Source: DATAGF01 sp963834875 (GTDB lineage: Bacteria > Actinomycetota > Thermoleophilia > Miltoncostaeales > Miltoncostaeaceae). From it: a DNA stretch of 64,000 nt. Both the position numbers and the translations under genes were made by a program. Location of the stretch: NCBI GenBank assembly GCA_963834875.1, contig CAWIDG010000027.1, forward strand, positions 62,001-126,000. The letters are read 5' to 3'. The stretch's first letter is position 1, and each line of letters opens with the position of its first letter. This document shows, in pieces, positions 1-11,037 of this stretch. The notes below the pieces were generated by a model, which made no database searches, was not told the DNA's origin, and worked only from the letters and a program-made list of their open reading frames with translations.

Positions 1-68
1 CTGACGACGCTCCAGGGCCCGGGGTCGTCGCGCAGGACGTCCGGGGGCGGCAGCGGTCGCGTGCTCAT
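1..68 (-). CDS. Partial CDS at left edge, unknown function
   Basis: Only the first 22 or so codons are inside the window (protein begins MSTRPLPPPDVLRDDPG). The ATG (complement of 66-68) overlaps the TGA of the upstream gene in an ATGA arrangement, and GGAGG-like sequence lies just upstream, so it is probably translated with that gene and with argG as one operon. Too little is visible to assign a family. Confidence 0.5.
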   Translation of the reverse strand, partial: MSTRPLPPPDVLRDDPGPWSVV

Positions 69-1019
69 CCATCCTCCTTCAGCGGTGTCAACCAGGCGCA
101 GCCCCAGTCGCCGCCGATGACGCCGCCGTCCTCGGCCGGGGACGGGGCGAGGGCGCGGGCGCCGGCGATCGCGCGCACGACCGCGCCGTCCTCCGCGCGC
201 GCCAGGCAGGCGCTGGGGTCCTCGCCGACGGGGGTTCCCAGGGCGACGAGGCTCCCGTCGGGGCACAGCGCCGGCGACGCCGGCCGCGGCCAGCGGAGAC
301 GGCCAGGAGCCGAGGGGCTCGGCGGCCCCGGACTCCCAGACGCTGATCGACCCGTCCTCGTGGCGCGCGACGGCGCGCGGGGCGGAGGACGCGCCGGACA
401 GCGAGACGATCGGCGAGCCCTCGCCCGGCTCGGCGCCCGGCGCGGCCGCGCGCGACCCGCAGGCCGCGAGCAGCGTGCCGTCGCCGGCGTAGCAGAGGGC
501 CGCGGGCACGCCGTCGTGGCGGGCCACGGGGTCGGGCGTCCCGAGGTCCCACTCCTCGACGCCGCCGTCGACCGCCGCGGCGATGCGGCGGCCGTCGGCG
601 CGGACCGCGACCGGGCCCGGGCCGAGGCTCGCCGCGACGTCCCCGAGGCTCGGCAGCACGACGGCCCGCCAGCCGTCCCCGGCCCGCAGGAGCCCGGCGT
701 TCGCCAGCGGCGCGCCGATCGCCGCGTCGAGCCCGGGAGGCCGGCGGTCGTGGATCACCTGCATCTGCGGCGCCGAGAGGGTGTACGCGACCCCGGCGGC
801 GGTCGCGAGCACCAGCCTGCCGCCGGCGACGACGACCGCGTCGCGCACCGCCACGGGGGCGCCGGCCCTCAGGCGCAGGGGCGGACCGCCGTCATCGGCC
901 GCGCCGGCGGGCGGTGCCGCGGGCGCGAGCCGCAGGCCGCGCGGGCCGCGCTCCACGCGCGAGAAGGCCGGCACCGCCGCCGCGTCCACCGGCAGGACGG
1001 GCGGCCCGCCGCGCCTCAC
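65..1019 (-). CDS. Beta-propeller/WD40-like protein, frame broken once
   Basis: Reconstructed product is about 317 aa. It is rich in repeating hydrophobic-strand and turn units ending in phrases such as VEEWDLG and SISVWESG, which resemble WD40 or TolB blades. I see no signal peptide and no catalytic motif, so the likely role is a protein-interaction scaffold; this is inference. The GTG start overlaps the argG stop (GTGA), and its own stop overlaps the next start, so it sits in the middle of a coupled three-gene run. The frame shifts near 265-285: removing one G restores a continuous reading into LCPDGSLVALG. Family assignment is weak; a lone unknown protein is equally possible. Confidence 0.55.
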
Positions 1020-2279
1020 CCGCGCTCCCGGGCATCCGCGATGCGGTGGGCCATGCGGCTCTGCAGCGAGAAGAGCTCGATGAACCCGGGCGCCGCCCCC
1101 TGCGAGAAGGTGGCGTCGGCGTCGAAGGTGGCCAGGCCGCGGTCGTAGAGGGCGTTCGGCGACCGGCGCGCGATGGCGGCGGCGCTCCCCTTGTAGAGCC
1201 GCATCGTGATCTCGCCCTCGACGCGCATGTTGACCCGCTCCATGAAGGCGTTCAGGTCGGCGAGCAGGGGCTCGTACCAGAGCCCCTCGTACGCGAGCTG
1301 GGCCCAGAGCGCGTCGAGCTGCGGCTTGACCGCGTTCTCGCGCCCCGTGCAGACGAGCTTCTCGAGCTCGCGGTGGGCGGTCAGGATGATCTCGGCGGCG
1401 GGGACCTCGTAGATGTCCCGCACCTTCAGCCCCACGACGCGGTCCTCGATGTGGTCGACGATCCCCACGCCGTTGCGCGCGCCGGCCTCGGCCACGCGGC
1501 GGATCAGCTCGACCAGCCCCATCTCCTCCCCGTCGAGGCTTGCGGGCAGGCCGTCGCGGAACCCGATCACGACCTCCTCGGCGCGGTCGGGGGCGCGGGC
1601 GGGCGGGGTCACGAGCTGGAAGACGTCCTCGGGCGGCGGCCGCTCGAGGTCCTCGATGACCCCGCCCTCGCTCGAGCGGCCCCACAGGTTGTCGTCGATC
1701 GAGTACGGCCGCTCGACCGTCGAGGCCACGGGGATGCCGTGCTCCTGGGCGTAGGCGATCTCCTCGTCACGGCCCATCTGCCACTCGCGCACGGGCGCGA
1801 TCACCCGGAGGTCCGGGGCCAGCGTGGCGATGGTCGCCTCGATCCGCACCTGGTCGTTGCCCTTGCCCGTGCAGCCGTGGGCGATGGTGTCGGCGCCGTG
1901 CTCGCGGGCGGCGTCGCAGGCCAGCTTGGCCAGCAGCGGCCGGCCGAGGCTGGTGAAGAGCGGGTATCCGCCCTGGTAGCGGGCGTTGGCGCGGATCGCG
2001 GGGGCGACGTACCGGCCCGCGAACTCCTCCTTGGCGTTCGACCACCAGGCTCTCGACCGCGCCCAGGTCGAGGGCCTTGCGGCGCACCGCCTCGAAGTCG
2101 TCGTCCGGCTGCCCGAGGTCGATGCAGAGCGCGATGACCTCGGCGTCGTACTCGTCCTGGATCCACTTGAGCATCACGGACGTGTCGAGGCCGCCCGAGT
2201 ACAGCAGCACCACGCGATGCACCTCGTGGGGCTGGGCGAGATAGCCCGCGACGGGCGGGGTGGGGCGGGGCTCGGGCAC
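1016..2279 (-). CDS. argG: Argininosuccinate synthase, frame broken once
   Basis: Catalyses ATP-dependent condensation of citrulline and aspartate to argininosuccinate, the penultimate step of arginine synthesis, in the cytosol. The N-terminus has the PP-loop YSGGLDTS at about residues 27-34, and downstream sequence matches the family through HGCTGKGNDQVR and the C-terminal multimerisation helix. About 420 aa after repair, close to the family norm of 400-410. The GTG at 2277-2279 is chosen because GGAGG lies 5 nt upstream and no ATG is available. The frame breaks at 2037-2043: GTCGAC reads as GTCGAAC, and dropping one A gives VVDAKEEFAGRYV. It is separated from the other arg genes by a plus-strand ABC block. 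No argH is visible. Confidence 0.95.
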
Positions 2280-2468
2280 GCGCTCCTCCGGGGACGTCAG
2301 CGGCCGGAGTCTAGTCGCAGGCGGCCGCCGTGACCGGCCCGTGACCGCTCCGTGAGCGCCGTCTGGGAGGGTCGTCGCGACCCACCCGGCAGGGGAGGGT
2401 CGCTCTTCGTAGAACTCGACGGACGAGGGGTGACCGAAGGCGGCACTTCGGCCGTATATGAGGATGAG

Positions 2469-2970
2469 ATGCTGGGACACCCGACCACACCGACCCGCCC
2501 GCGAGTGATGCCGATCGCCCTCGGCGTCCGCTCCAGCCTCCGCGTCCCGGCCGACCTGCGGGTCGTGGCCTTCGTCAGGTGCGCCATCGCCTGCGTCCTC
2601 GATCGCGAGGACTGGCCCGCCGAGAGCGCCGGCCTGGTGCTGCTGGCGTCGAGCGAGGCCCTGACCAACGCCATCGAGCACGGCTCGCCCGCCGACGGGC
2701 GGGTGGACATCGACCTCGACGTGACCCGCGACCGCGCCGACATCCGCATCGTTGACCAGGGCGTCCCGGGCACGGCGACGCCCGCGCCTGCCGAGCGGGC
2801 CGCCGCCCGCCACCGCCGAGCGCGGCCGCGGCCTGATCATCATCAGCCGGATCGCCGACGACTTCGAGATGGTCCCGGCCGGCGGCGGTACCGAGGTCCA
2901 CGTGGGCTTCTGGCGGCACGCGGCGGCCGAGGAGGCCGACGAGGTGGCCGTGGGGGCCCGGGCGGCCTGA
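2469..2970 (+). CDS. RsbW/SpoIIAB-like anti-sigma ATPase, frame broken once
   Basis: Small GHKL ATP-binding protein of about 166 aa, of the HATPase_c_2 group that phosphorylates or sequesters anti-anti-sigma factors in stress-response partner switching. The N-box SEALTNAIEHG, the G1 motif VDQG and the G2 motif RGRGLIII are visible in order. The ATG at 2469 has AGGA a few bases upstream; a later ATG at 2508 would also work. The frame breaks between about 2765 and 2800, one extra base. No sigma factor or STAS antagonist gene adjoins it, so its partner is unknown. It could equally be a stand-alone regulator of an unlinked sigma factor. Confidence 0.75.
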
Positions 2971-3054
2971 GGGAACCTCCCGCGCGGCCGGTCCGGGCAC
3001 GCCCGGCCGCCCGCCGGTATCCTCCGGCCCGCTGTCGAGGCCAGGAGGCGTCGG

Positions 3055-3824
<770 letters not shown>

Positions 3825-3828
<4 letters not shown>

Positions 3829-6383
3829 GCCGGCTCGTCCTGCGCGGGCTGCTGGCCCGCAAGCTGCGCACCATCCTCACGTCGATCGCCATCGTGCTCG
3901 GCGTGGCGATGGTCGCGGGCACCTTCATCCTGACCGACCAGATCAACGCCGCGTTCGACGACATCTTCGAGACCGGCAACTCCAAGATCGACGTCGTCGT
4001 CTCGCGCGCCACCGAGTTCGACACCTTCGAGGACGCGCTCCCCCCGCTGCCGGAGTCGACCGTCGCGGAGGTCGCGCGGGTGGACGGCGTCGAGCACGCG
4101 GAGGGCCAGATCCAGGCCAGCGGCCAGCTCGTGGTCGACGGCGAGATCGTGGAGTCGGAGGGGGGCGCCCCGGCGATCGTCGTCTCCAACGTCGACGAGT
4201 CGATCAACCCAAACGTCCCGCTCGAGGGGAGGCTGCCCGAGAACCCGGGCGAGATCGCCGTCATCAAGGACACGGCCGACAAGGAGGACCTGGAGGTCGG
4301 CGAGGGCGGCATCGCGCTCGCGACGAAGACGGGCACGCAGCCCGTGTCGCTCGTCGGGATCTTCCGCTACGGCGACGTCGAGTCGATCGGCGGCGCCACC
4401 GTGGTCCTGACGACCTTCGCCGACGCCCAGCGCTGGTTCGACCGCGAGGGCGAGACCTCGCTGGTGTTCGCGTCGGCGCAGGACGGCGTGTCGGCGGCGC
4501 AGCTCCGCGACCGGGTGCGAGGTGCCCTCCCGGACACCGTGAAGGTCGAGACGGCGGAGGAGAACGCGCAGGAGCAGAGCGACGACATCGCCGGGGAGAT
4601 CTCCGGCTTCCTCACCCCGGCGCTGCTGACGTTCGCCGGCGTCGCGCTCTTCGTGGGCGCGTTCATCATCTTCAACACCTTCTCGATCACGGTCGCGCAG
4701 CGCGTGCGGGAGTTCGGGATGACGCGGACCCTCGGCGCGACGCGCGGGCAGGTGCTGCGCAACGTGATCGGCGAGGCGCTCGTCATCGGCGTGCTGGCCT
4801 CGATCATCGGCCTCGCCGTCGGGGTCGGGATCGCGAAGGGCATCCAGGCCCTCTTCGACGCCATCGGATTCGGCCTGCCCGCCGCCTCGATCGAGATCCG
4901 GCCGCGCACGATCATCGTCGCGCTGCTGATCGGGGTGGTCGTGACGGTGATCGCCTCGGTCGGCCCGGCGCTGCGGGCGACCCGGGTCCCGCCGATCGCG
5001 GCCGTCCAGGAGGGGGCGACCCTCCCGCCCGGGCGCTTCAGCCGCATCGCGCCCTACCTGGCCGGCGTCCTCGTCGTCCTGGGCGTCCTCCTCTTCGTCT
5101 ACGGCCTCTTCGGCGACCTGGGCGCCACCGACGCGCTGTGGATCCTCGCCATCGGCGCCGTGCTGGTGTTCCTGGGCGTCGGGATGCTCGCGCGCTTCGT
5201 GGTGCGTCCGCTCGCCAGGGCGATCGGGGCGCCGATCGAGGCCGCCGCCGGCACGACCGGCCGCCTCGCTCGCGCCAACGCGACCCGCAACCCGGCGCGC
5301 ACGGCCGCGACCGCCGCCGCCCTGATGATCGGCGTCGGCCTGGTCACCTTCGTGGCGATCTTCGCGGCCGGGCTGAAGGAGTCGTTCACCGGCGCCATCG
5401 ACCGCACGCTCCAGGGCGACCTGATCCTCCAGACCGACAACTTCGAGCCCTTCCCCGCCGCCTCGGAGCAGGAGGTCCGCGAGCGTGCCGGGCGTCGAGG
5501 CGACCGAGTTCCTGCGCTTCCCGGAGATCCGCGCCGAGCCGGGCGGGACCCAGTTCCTGAACACGATCGACCCTGCCGAGGCCGGCCGCGTCTTCGACTT
5601 CGACTGGCAGGGCGACGCGTCGGACGCCCTCTTCGCCCAGCTCGGCACGGACGGCGCCCTGATCGAGACCAACCTCGCCAAGTCGTCCGGGCTGCGGACC
5701 GGCGACAGCTTCACGGTCACCACGAACCGCGGCAACCAGGGCCGCTTCACGGTGCTCGGCGAGTACCGCGACCCGGTGCTGTTCACCGGCATCACGGTCT
5801 CGAACGCGGCCGCCGACCGGCTGGACGTGCCGCCCGACCCGTCGGTCGGCGTGGTCGCCTTCGATCCCGGCGCCGACGCCGACGGCGGTCCAGCAGGAGG
5901 TCTCCGACCGCGTCGAGCAGCAGTTCCCGGTCGTGAACGTCCAATCGAACGCCGAGTTCAAGGAGGAGTTCGAGGGCCAGATCGACCAGCTGCTCGCGCT
6001 GCTCTACGCCCTGCTCGGCGATCAGCCTCATCATCTCCCTGTTCGGGATCGTCAACGCGCTCGTGCTCTCGATCTACGAGCGCACGCGCGAGATCGGGAT
6101 GCTGCGCGCGATCGGCACGACCCAGCGCCAGATGCGCAGCATCGTCCGCTACGAGAGCATCATCACCGCCGTGATCGGCGGGGTGCTGGGCATCCTGATC
6201 GGCGTCTTCTTCGCGTGGATCCTCACCCGGGGGCTCGAGGACGAGGGCATCGGGTTCTCGCTGCCGATCCTGACGCTGGTGGTCTTCCTCGTCCTGGCCG
6301 TGGTGGCCGGGGTGCTGGCGGCGGTGCTGCCGGCGCGCCGCGCCGCGCGCCTCAACCCGCTGGAGGCCCTCCATCACGAGTGA
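3825..6383 (+). CDS. ABC permease with two FtsX domains, frame broken three times
   Basis: Membrane partner of the preceding ATPase, about 851 aa after repair, the length usual for actinobacterial double-FtsX permeases. An N-terminal membrane helix (about residues 16-36) is followed by a MacB-like periplasmic region, a first FtsX unit (about 260-390, with FGMTRTLGATRGQVLRN), a second helix cluster, another extracytoplasmic domain, and a C-terminal FtsX unit ending in LPARRAARLNPLEALHHE. Frame breaks lie near 5486, 5885 and 6020, each repaired by deleting one base (for example GAG-C-GTG to EVREVPGVEATEF). The 3' end runs 32 bp into the end of argD on the other strand. Confidence 0.85.
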
Positions 6384-7549
6384 GGACCCGCCGCAGGGCG
6401 CCGACGAGGCCGTCGATGTCCTCCTCCTGAGATGACGAGCGGGGGCAGGAAGCGCACGGTGCGGGACGAGGTGTTGTTGGCCAGGTAGCCGGCCTCGAGG
6501 AGGCCGGCGACCAGCTCGGGCGCGCGCGGCAGGGGGAGGTCGATCGCGCACATCAGGCCGCGGCCGCGGGCCTCGGAGGCCAGGCCGTCGGCCACGAGGC
6601 CCTCGAGCCCGGCGAGCAGGCGGGCGCCCTTGCGCCGCACCCCCTCCTGGAGCCCGGGGTCGCCCAGCACCCCGCAGGCGGCGATGGCCGCCGCGCAGGC
6701 CAGCGGGCTCGCGGCGAAGGTCGAGCCGTGGTCGCCGGGCTGCAGCACCGCGTCGTGCTCGGGCCGCGCGACGATCGCCCCGATCGGCACGCCGCCGCCG
6801 AGGCTCTTGGCGAGCATCATGACGTCCGGGACCACGCCGGCGTCCTCGTAGGCGAAGAGCGGGCCCGTGCGGGACAGGCCGGTCTGGATCTCGTCCACCA
6901 GCAGCAGGGCGCCGTGCCGGTCGGCGAGCTCGCGGGCGAGCCGGATCATCTCGAGGGGGACCGGCTGGACCCCGATCTCCCCCTGCACGATCTCGAGCAC
7001 GATCGCGCAGGTCCGCGGGCCGACGGCGGCCGCCATCGCCTCGAGGTCGTCGCGCTCCACGTGGCGGACCCCGGGCACGAGCGGGCGGAACGGCTCCTGC
7101 TTTGCGGGCTGGCCCGTCAGCGACAGGGCGCCGTAGGTGCGGCCGTGGAAGCCGTTGACCAGGGCGACCACCTCCGGCCGGCCCGGGCCGCCGCGCTTGC
7201 GCGCCAGCTTGAGCGCGGCCTCGCTGGCCTCCGCGCCCGAGTTGCAGAAGAACACGCGCCCCCCGAGGGAGCGGTCGCGGATCCACTCGGCGAGCGCGAC
7301 CATCGGCTCGGTGTAGTAGAGGTTCGAGACGGTGATCAGCCGCGCCGACTGCTCGGCGATGGCCGACACGACGGCCGGGTGGCAGTGGCCGACGTTGTTC
7401 ATGGAGATGCCGGCCATGCAGTCCACGTAGCGGCGGCCGTCGCCGTCGAACAGGGACGCCCCCTCCCCGCGCACGAAGGCGACCGGCTGGCGGCGGTAGG
7501 TCGGCATCAGCGCCGCCGCCTCGCGCTGCACGAGGAGCTCGTCGATCAC
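6352..7549 (-). CDS. argD: Acetylornithine aminotransferase, frame broken near C-terminus
   Basis: PLP-dependent class III transaminase converting N-acetylglutamate semialdehyde to N-acetylornithine. Key segments visible: FCNSGAEASEAALKLAR (phosphate-binding), VLEIVQGEIGV, LLLVDEIQTGLSRTG (PLP-binding Asp), and MMLAKSLGGG with the Schiff-base lysine. GTG start at 7547-7549 overlaps the argB TGA (GTGA). Near 6430 one extra base (ATC-TC-A-GGAGG) shifts the frame; removing it gives ISEEDIDGLVGALRRVL and a stop at 6352-6354. Product about 398 aa. Without the repair the reading would end at 6374 with an unfamilial tail. Fourth gene of the pheST-argCJBD run. Confidence 0.92.
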
Positions 7550-8445
7550 GCGGTGATCTTCGTGCCGATGCCGGCCTCGGTGAAGATCTCGACCAGCACC
7601 GAGTGGGGGATCCGCCCGTCGATGACCTGCACGGCCTCCACCCCCGACTCGAGGGCATCGGCGATCGCCGCGAGCTTCGGGAGCATCCCGTCGCCCACGC
7701 CCCGGGACGCCGCCATCTCGCGGATGTCCGCCAGCCGGCACTCGCTGACGAGGCTGGCGGGGTCGTCGACGTCGCGGAAGATCCCCTCGACGTCGGTGAG
7801 GAAGATCGCCCGCCGCGCCCCCAGCGCCGCGGCGAGGCGGCCGGCGACCGTGTCGGCGTTGATGTTGTAGCTCTGGCCGTCGGCGTCGACGCCGACCGAG
7901 GCCACGACCGGCACGAAGTCGGCGAGGCGCTCCAGCACCCGGGTGTCGATGCCGGCGACGTGGCCGACGAACCCCAGGTCGGCGTCGGGGCTCGAGGCCT
8001 TCTCGGCGCGGATCAGCCCGCCGTCGTCGCCGGCGAGGCCGACGGCCGACACGCCCGCCACGTGGAGCTGGGCGACGATCTCCTTGTTGATCTTGCCCAC
8101 CAGGACCATCTTCACCAGCTCCATGGTGGGCGCGTCGGTCACGCGCAGGCCCTGGACGAAGCGCACCTCGAGGCCCAGGCGGTCGGAGTAGCGCGAGATG
8201 TCCGGCCCGCCCCCGTGGACGACCACGGGGTTCATGCCGACGAGCTTCAGCAGCGCGACGTCGCGCGCGAACGACGCCTTCAGCTCCGGCGTGGTCATCG
8301 CCGCGCCGCCGTACTTGATCACGATGGTCGCCCCGGCGAACTGGCGGATGTACGGCAGCGCCTCGAGCAGGACGTTAACGCGCGGCTCGACGTCGGCGCG
8401 CGTCGGGGCGGTCCTCGTGGTTGCGTGCTCCGCGTCCTGGCCCAT
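7546..8445 (-). CDS. argB: Acetylglutamate kinase
   Basis: Phosphorylates N-acetylglutamate, the step normally inhibited by arginine. About 299 aa, unbroken. The amino-acid kinase fold is evident: IVIKYGGAAM near the N-terminus (catalytic lysine), VVVHGGGPDI (substrate loop), SYNINADTVAGRLA and the C-terminal VQVIDGRIPHSVLVEIF. I place the start at the ATG at 8443-8445; an in-frame GTG at 8464-8466 is an alternative, and neither has a strong ribosome site. It is followed by argD with a GTGA overlap. The gap of about 380 bases to argJ interrupts the cluster, so argBD may have their own promoter. Confidence 0.95.
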   Translation of the reverse strand: MGQDAEHATTRTAPTRADVEPRVNVLLEALPYIRQFAGATIVIKYGGAAMTTPELKASFARDVALLKLVGMNPVVVHGGGPDISRYSDRLGLEVRFVQGLRVTDAPTMELVKMVLVGKINKEIVAQLHVAGVSAVGLAGDDGGLIRAEKASSPDADLGFVGHVAGIDTRVLERLADFVPVVASVGVDADGQSYNINADTVAGRLAAALGARRAIFLTDVEGIFRDVDDPASLVSECRLADIREMAASRGVGDGMLPKLAAIADALESGVEAVQVIDGRIPHSVLVEIFTEAGIGTKITA

Positions 8446-8493
8446 CGGCGCCGGATCGTGACACACGATCGCGCCCGCGGGCGCGACGGGCCG

Positions 8494-8649
8494 CTATTTC
8501 GCGGGGCTCACCGGGGCGCCGAGGCGGAGTGCCCCGGTCAGGACGAGGTCGATCACGGGGACACGCCGCGGCGGCGGGGCCGGCCTCGCCCGCGCCGGCG
8601 CCGGCGGTGCGTCGGGCTTCGGTTGGTGGCCGTTCGTGTCCGGTGACAT
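8494..8649 (-). CDS. Possible small Pro/Arg-rich protein, hypothetical
   Basis: A 51-aa open frame in the argB-argJ gap. The ATG at 8647-8649 has GAGGAC 6 nt upstream. The product begins MSPDTNGHQPKPDAPP and is largely Pro, Ala and Arg, ending in a short hydrophobic stretch (VIDLVLTGALRLGAPV). Nothing else in the 8446-8828 interval looks coding. In DNA this rich in G+C such frames arise by chance, so treat it as a weak call. Confidence 0.3.
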   Translation of the reverse strand: MSPDTNGHQPKPDAPPAPARARPAPPPRRVPVIDLVLTGALRLGAPVSPAK

Positions 8650-8828
8650 GGGCGTCCTCGGTTCCGGTGCCGTCCAGGTTCCCGCTTCAGGCTGCCGCGA
8701 ACCCATGGCCCGGGCATATCTCCCCGCGGCCAGATCGAGCCCGGCCCGGATTGGACCGCTGGTCCGGCGGCGGGGTCGGGGCGGCGGGTCGAATTCGCCG
8801 CGGCCGCCCGCGCCGAGGTGCCCCGCGC

Positions 8829-10053
8829 CTAGGTGTGGTACTCGGCGTTGATCCTGACGTACTCGGGGGTCAGGTCGCAGGCCCAGAGCTCCGCGCCGGC
8901 CGAGCCCCGGCCGAGGTCGATCCCCAGGTCGTACTCCTCCTGGGCGAGCACCAGCCGGGCCTCGGCGGAGGCGGATGGCACGCCGTTGACGCGGATGTCG
9001 GGCTCACGGAACGGCCCGGGCCGGCGGGCCAGCGCGGCGCCGACCGCCTGGGTCACTCGCCCCCAGTTCGGGTCGCGGCCGAAGATCGCCGCCTTGACCA
9101 GCGGCGAGTCGCCGACCGCGCGCGCCACGCGCTCGGCCTCTCGCGGGTCGCGTGCGCCCGAGACCAGCACCCTCACGGCGTGCCGGGCTCCCTCGCCGTC
9201 CCGCACGACCTGGATCGCCAGCCAGCGGCAGACCGCGGCGAGGGCGGCGAGGAGCCGGTCGCGGTCCCCGCCGGCGAGGGGCGGGCCGTCGGCGCCCGCC
9301 ATCACGAGGAGGGTGTCGGAGGGGCTCATCTGGCCGTTGACGCTGATCCGGTTGAACGAGGCCGCCGCGGCGGCGGCGGTCATCGCCTGGAGGGCGGCCG
9401 CGCTCGACGGGGGCGCCGATCGTCACGTAGGCGAGCATCGTGGCCATCCCCGGCGAGATCATCCCGGCGCCCTTGGCGGCGGCGCCGATGATCGCCTCCC
9501 CACCCGACAGCGACAGCCGGAACGCGCCGCCCTTGGGCGCGCGGTCGGTGGTGCAGATCGCCCGCCCGAAGTCGGCCCCTCCCTCGGGGGAAAGGGCCGC
9601 GACGGCCGAGCCGATTCCCGGCTCCACGAGGCCCATGTCGATGCGGTCGCCGATCGTGCCCGTGCTGCACACGGCGACCTGCTCGGGGAGCAGCCCCAAC
9701 CACGCCGCGGTCCTCCGGGCCATCGTGTCGGCGTCGTCGATCCCGGGAGAGCCGGTCGCCGCGTTCGCCGACCCGGCGTTGACGACGACCGCCCGGATCC
9801 TCGCGCGGTCGATGGCGCGGTTGCGCAGGACCGGCGCCGACGGGAGGGCGCTGGTCGTGTCGACCATCGCCGAGACGACCGGGCCCTCGGCGGCCAGGAT
9901 GCCGAGGTCGAGCGCCCCCGAGGCCTTCAGCCCGCAGGCGACGCCCGCGGCGCGGAACCCCTGCGGCGCCGTGACCGACCCGCCGGCCACGAGCTCCAGC
10001 CCCTCCGGGGCGCGCACCCAGTCGTCGCGGCCGACCGGCGGGAAGCGTCCCAT
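8829..10053 (-). CDS. argJ: Glutamate N-acetyltransferase (ornithine acetyltransferase), frame broken once
   Basis: Recycles the acetyl group from N-acetylornithine to glutamate, giving the cyclic arginine pathway; many actinobacterial versions can also use acetyl-CoA. About 407 aa. The precursor is self-cleaved before the threonine in GMATMLAYVT, which is present, as are the oxyanion loop CSTGTIGD and the C-terminal beta-chain text SFNRISVNGQMSPSDT and GRDPNWGRV. ATG at 10051-10053 overlaps the argC TGA (TGATG). The frame breaks near 9405 (one extra base in GCGCCCCCGTCG), just after the cleavage site. No argA is present in the window. Confidence 0.93.
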
Positions 10054-11037
10054 CAGAGCAGGCCCTCGGTCTCGGGCCGGCCCGCCATCAGGTTGAGGTT
10101 CTGGAGCGCCTGGCCGGCGGCGCCCTTGCCGAGGTTGTCGATGGCGCCGAAGGCCGTGAGCCGGCCGCCGCGCGGGTCGGCGACGGGGCAGACCTGGGCG
10201 TAGTTGGTTCGCTGCACGGCGCGCATGCCCGGCGGGGCCTCCACGACCTCCACGAAGGGGTGATCGGCATAGTAGGCGGCGTAGAGGTCGCGCAGGTCGT
10301 CGGGGTGGGGCGCGGCGCCGTCGCGCAGGCGCGCGTAGCAGGTGGCCAGGAGGCCGCGGTCCACCGGCACGAGATGCGGCGTGAAGGTCACGGGCTGGCC
10401 GAGCTCCTGCTCGATCTCGGGCGTGTGGCGGTGCGCGTAGACCTTGTAGGGGCTGACGTTGTCGGCCGCCCGGGAGAAGTGCACCGTCTCGGTCGGCGTG
10501 CGCCCGGCGCCGCTCACGCCGCTCTTGGCGTCGATGACGACCTCCTCGACCGCGTCCGCGAGCGGCAGCAGCGCCAGCAGGGCCGCCTCCGGATAGCACC
10601 CCGGGTTGGCCACGACCCGCGCGCCCGCGATCCGGTCGCGGTAGCGCTCGGGGAGGCCGTACACCGCCTCGTCCAGCAGGTCCGGCCGGGGGTGCTCGAA
10701 GCCGTACACGGCCCGGTACAGGCCGGGATCGCGCAGCCGGTGGTCGGCCGACACGTCCACGACCCGGGCGTCGCGGTCGACCAGGTCGGCGACGAGCGCC
10801 GCCGCCTCGGCGTGCGGGTAGCAGACGGCCGCCAGGTCCCCGGCGTCCACGGCCTCGACGTCGGGGGCCTCCAGCCTCCGCTCCACACGGTGCTCCGGCG
10901 CCACCTCGACCAGTCGCCGGCCGGCGTCGCCGCGGGCGGTGATCGACCCCGAGCTCGAGCGACGGGTGGCGGTCGAGCAGGGCGGCCAGCTGAGCGCCCG
11001 CGAACCCCGCCGCGCCGAACACGTGGACCCTGGTCAT
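10053..11037 (-). CDS. argC: N-acetyl-gamma-glutamyl-phosphate reductase, frame broken once
   Basis: NADPH-dependent reduction of acetylglutamyl phosphate to the semialdehyde. About 327 aa after repair. The Rossmann start VHVFGAAGFAGAQLAALL and the catalytic cysteine in VVANPGCYPEAALLAL are visible, with SGVSGAGRTP and the C-terminal NLGKGAAGQALQNLNLM typical of the family. The ATG at 11035-11037 overlaps the pheT TGA (ATGA). The frame shifts near 10950 at CTCGGGGTCG; removing one G gives LELGSITARGDAGRRLVEV. Coupled on both sides, it links the phenylalanyl-tRNA synthetase pair to the arginine genes. Confidence 0.93.
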
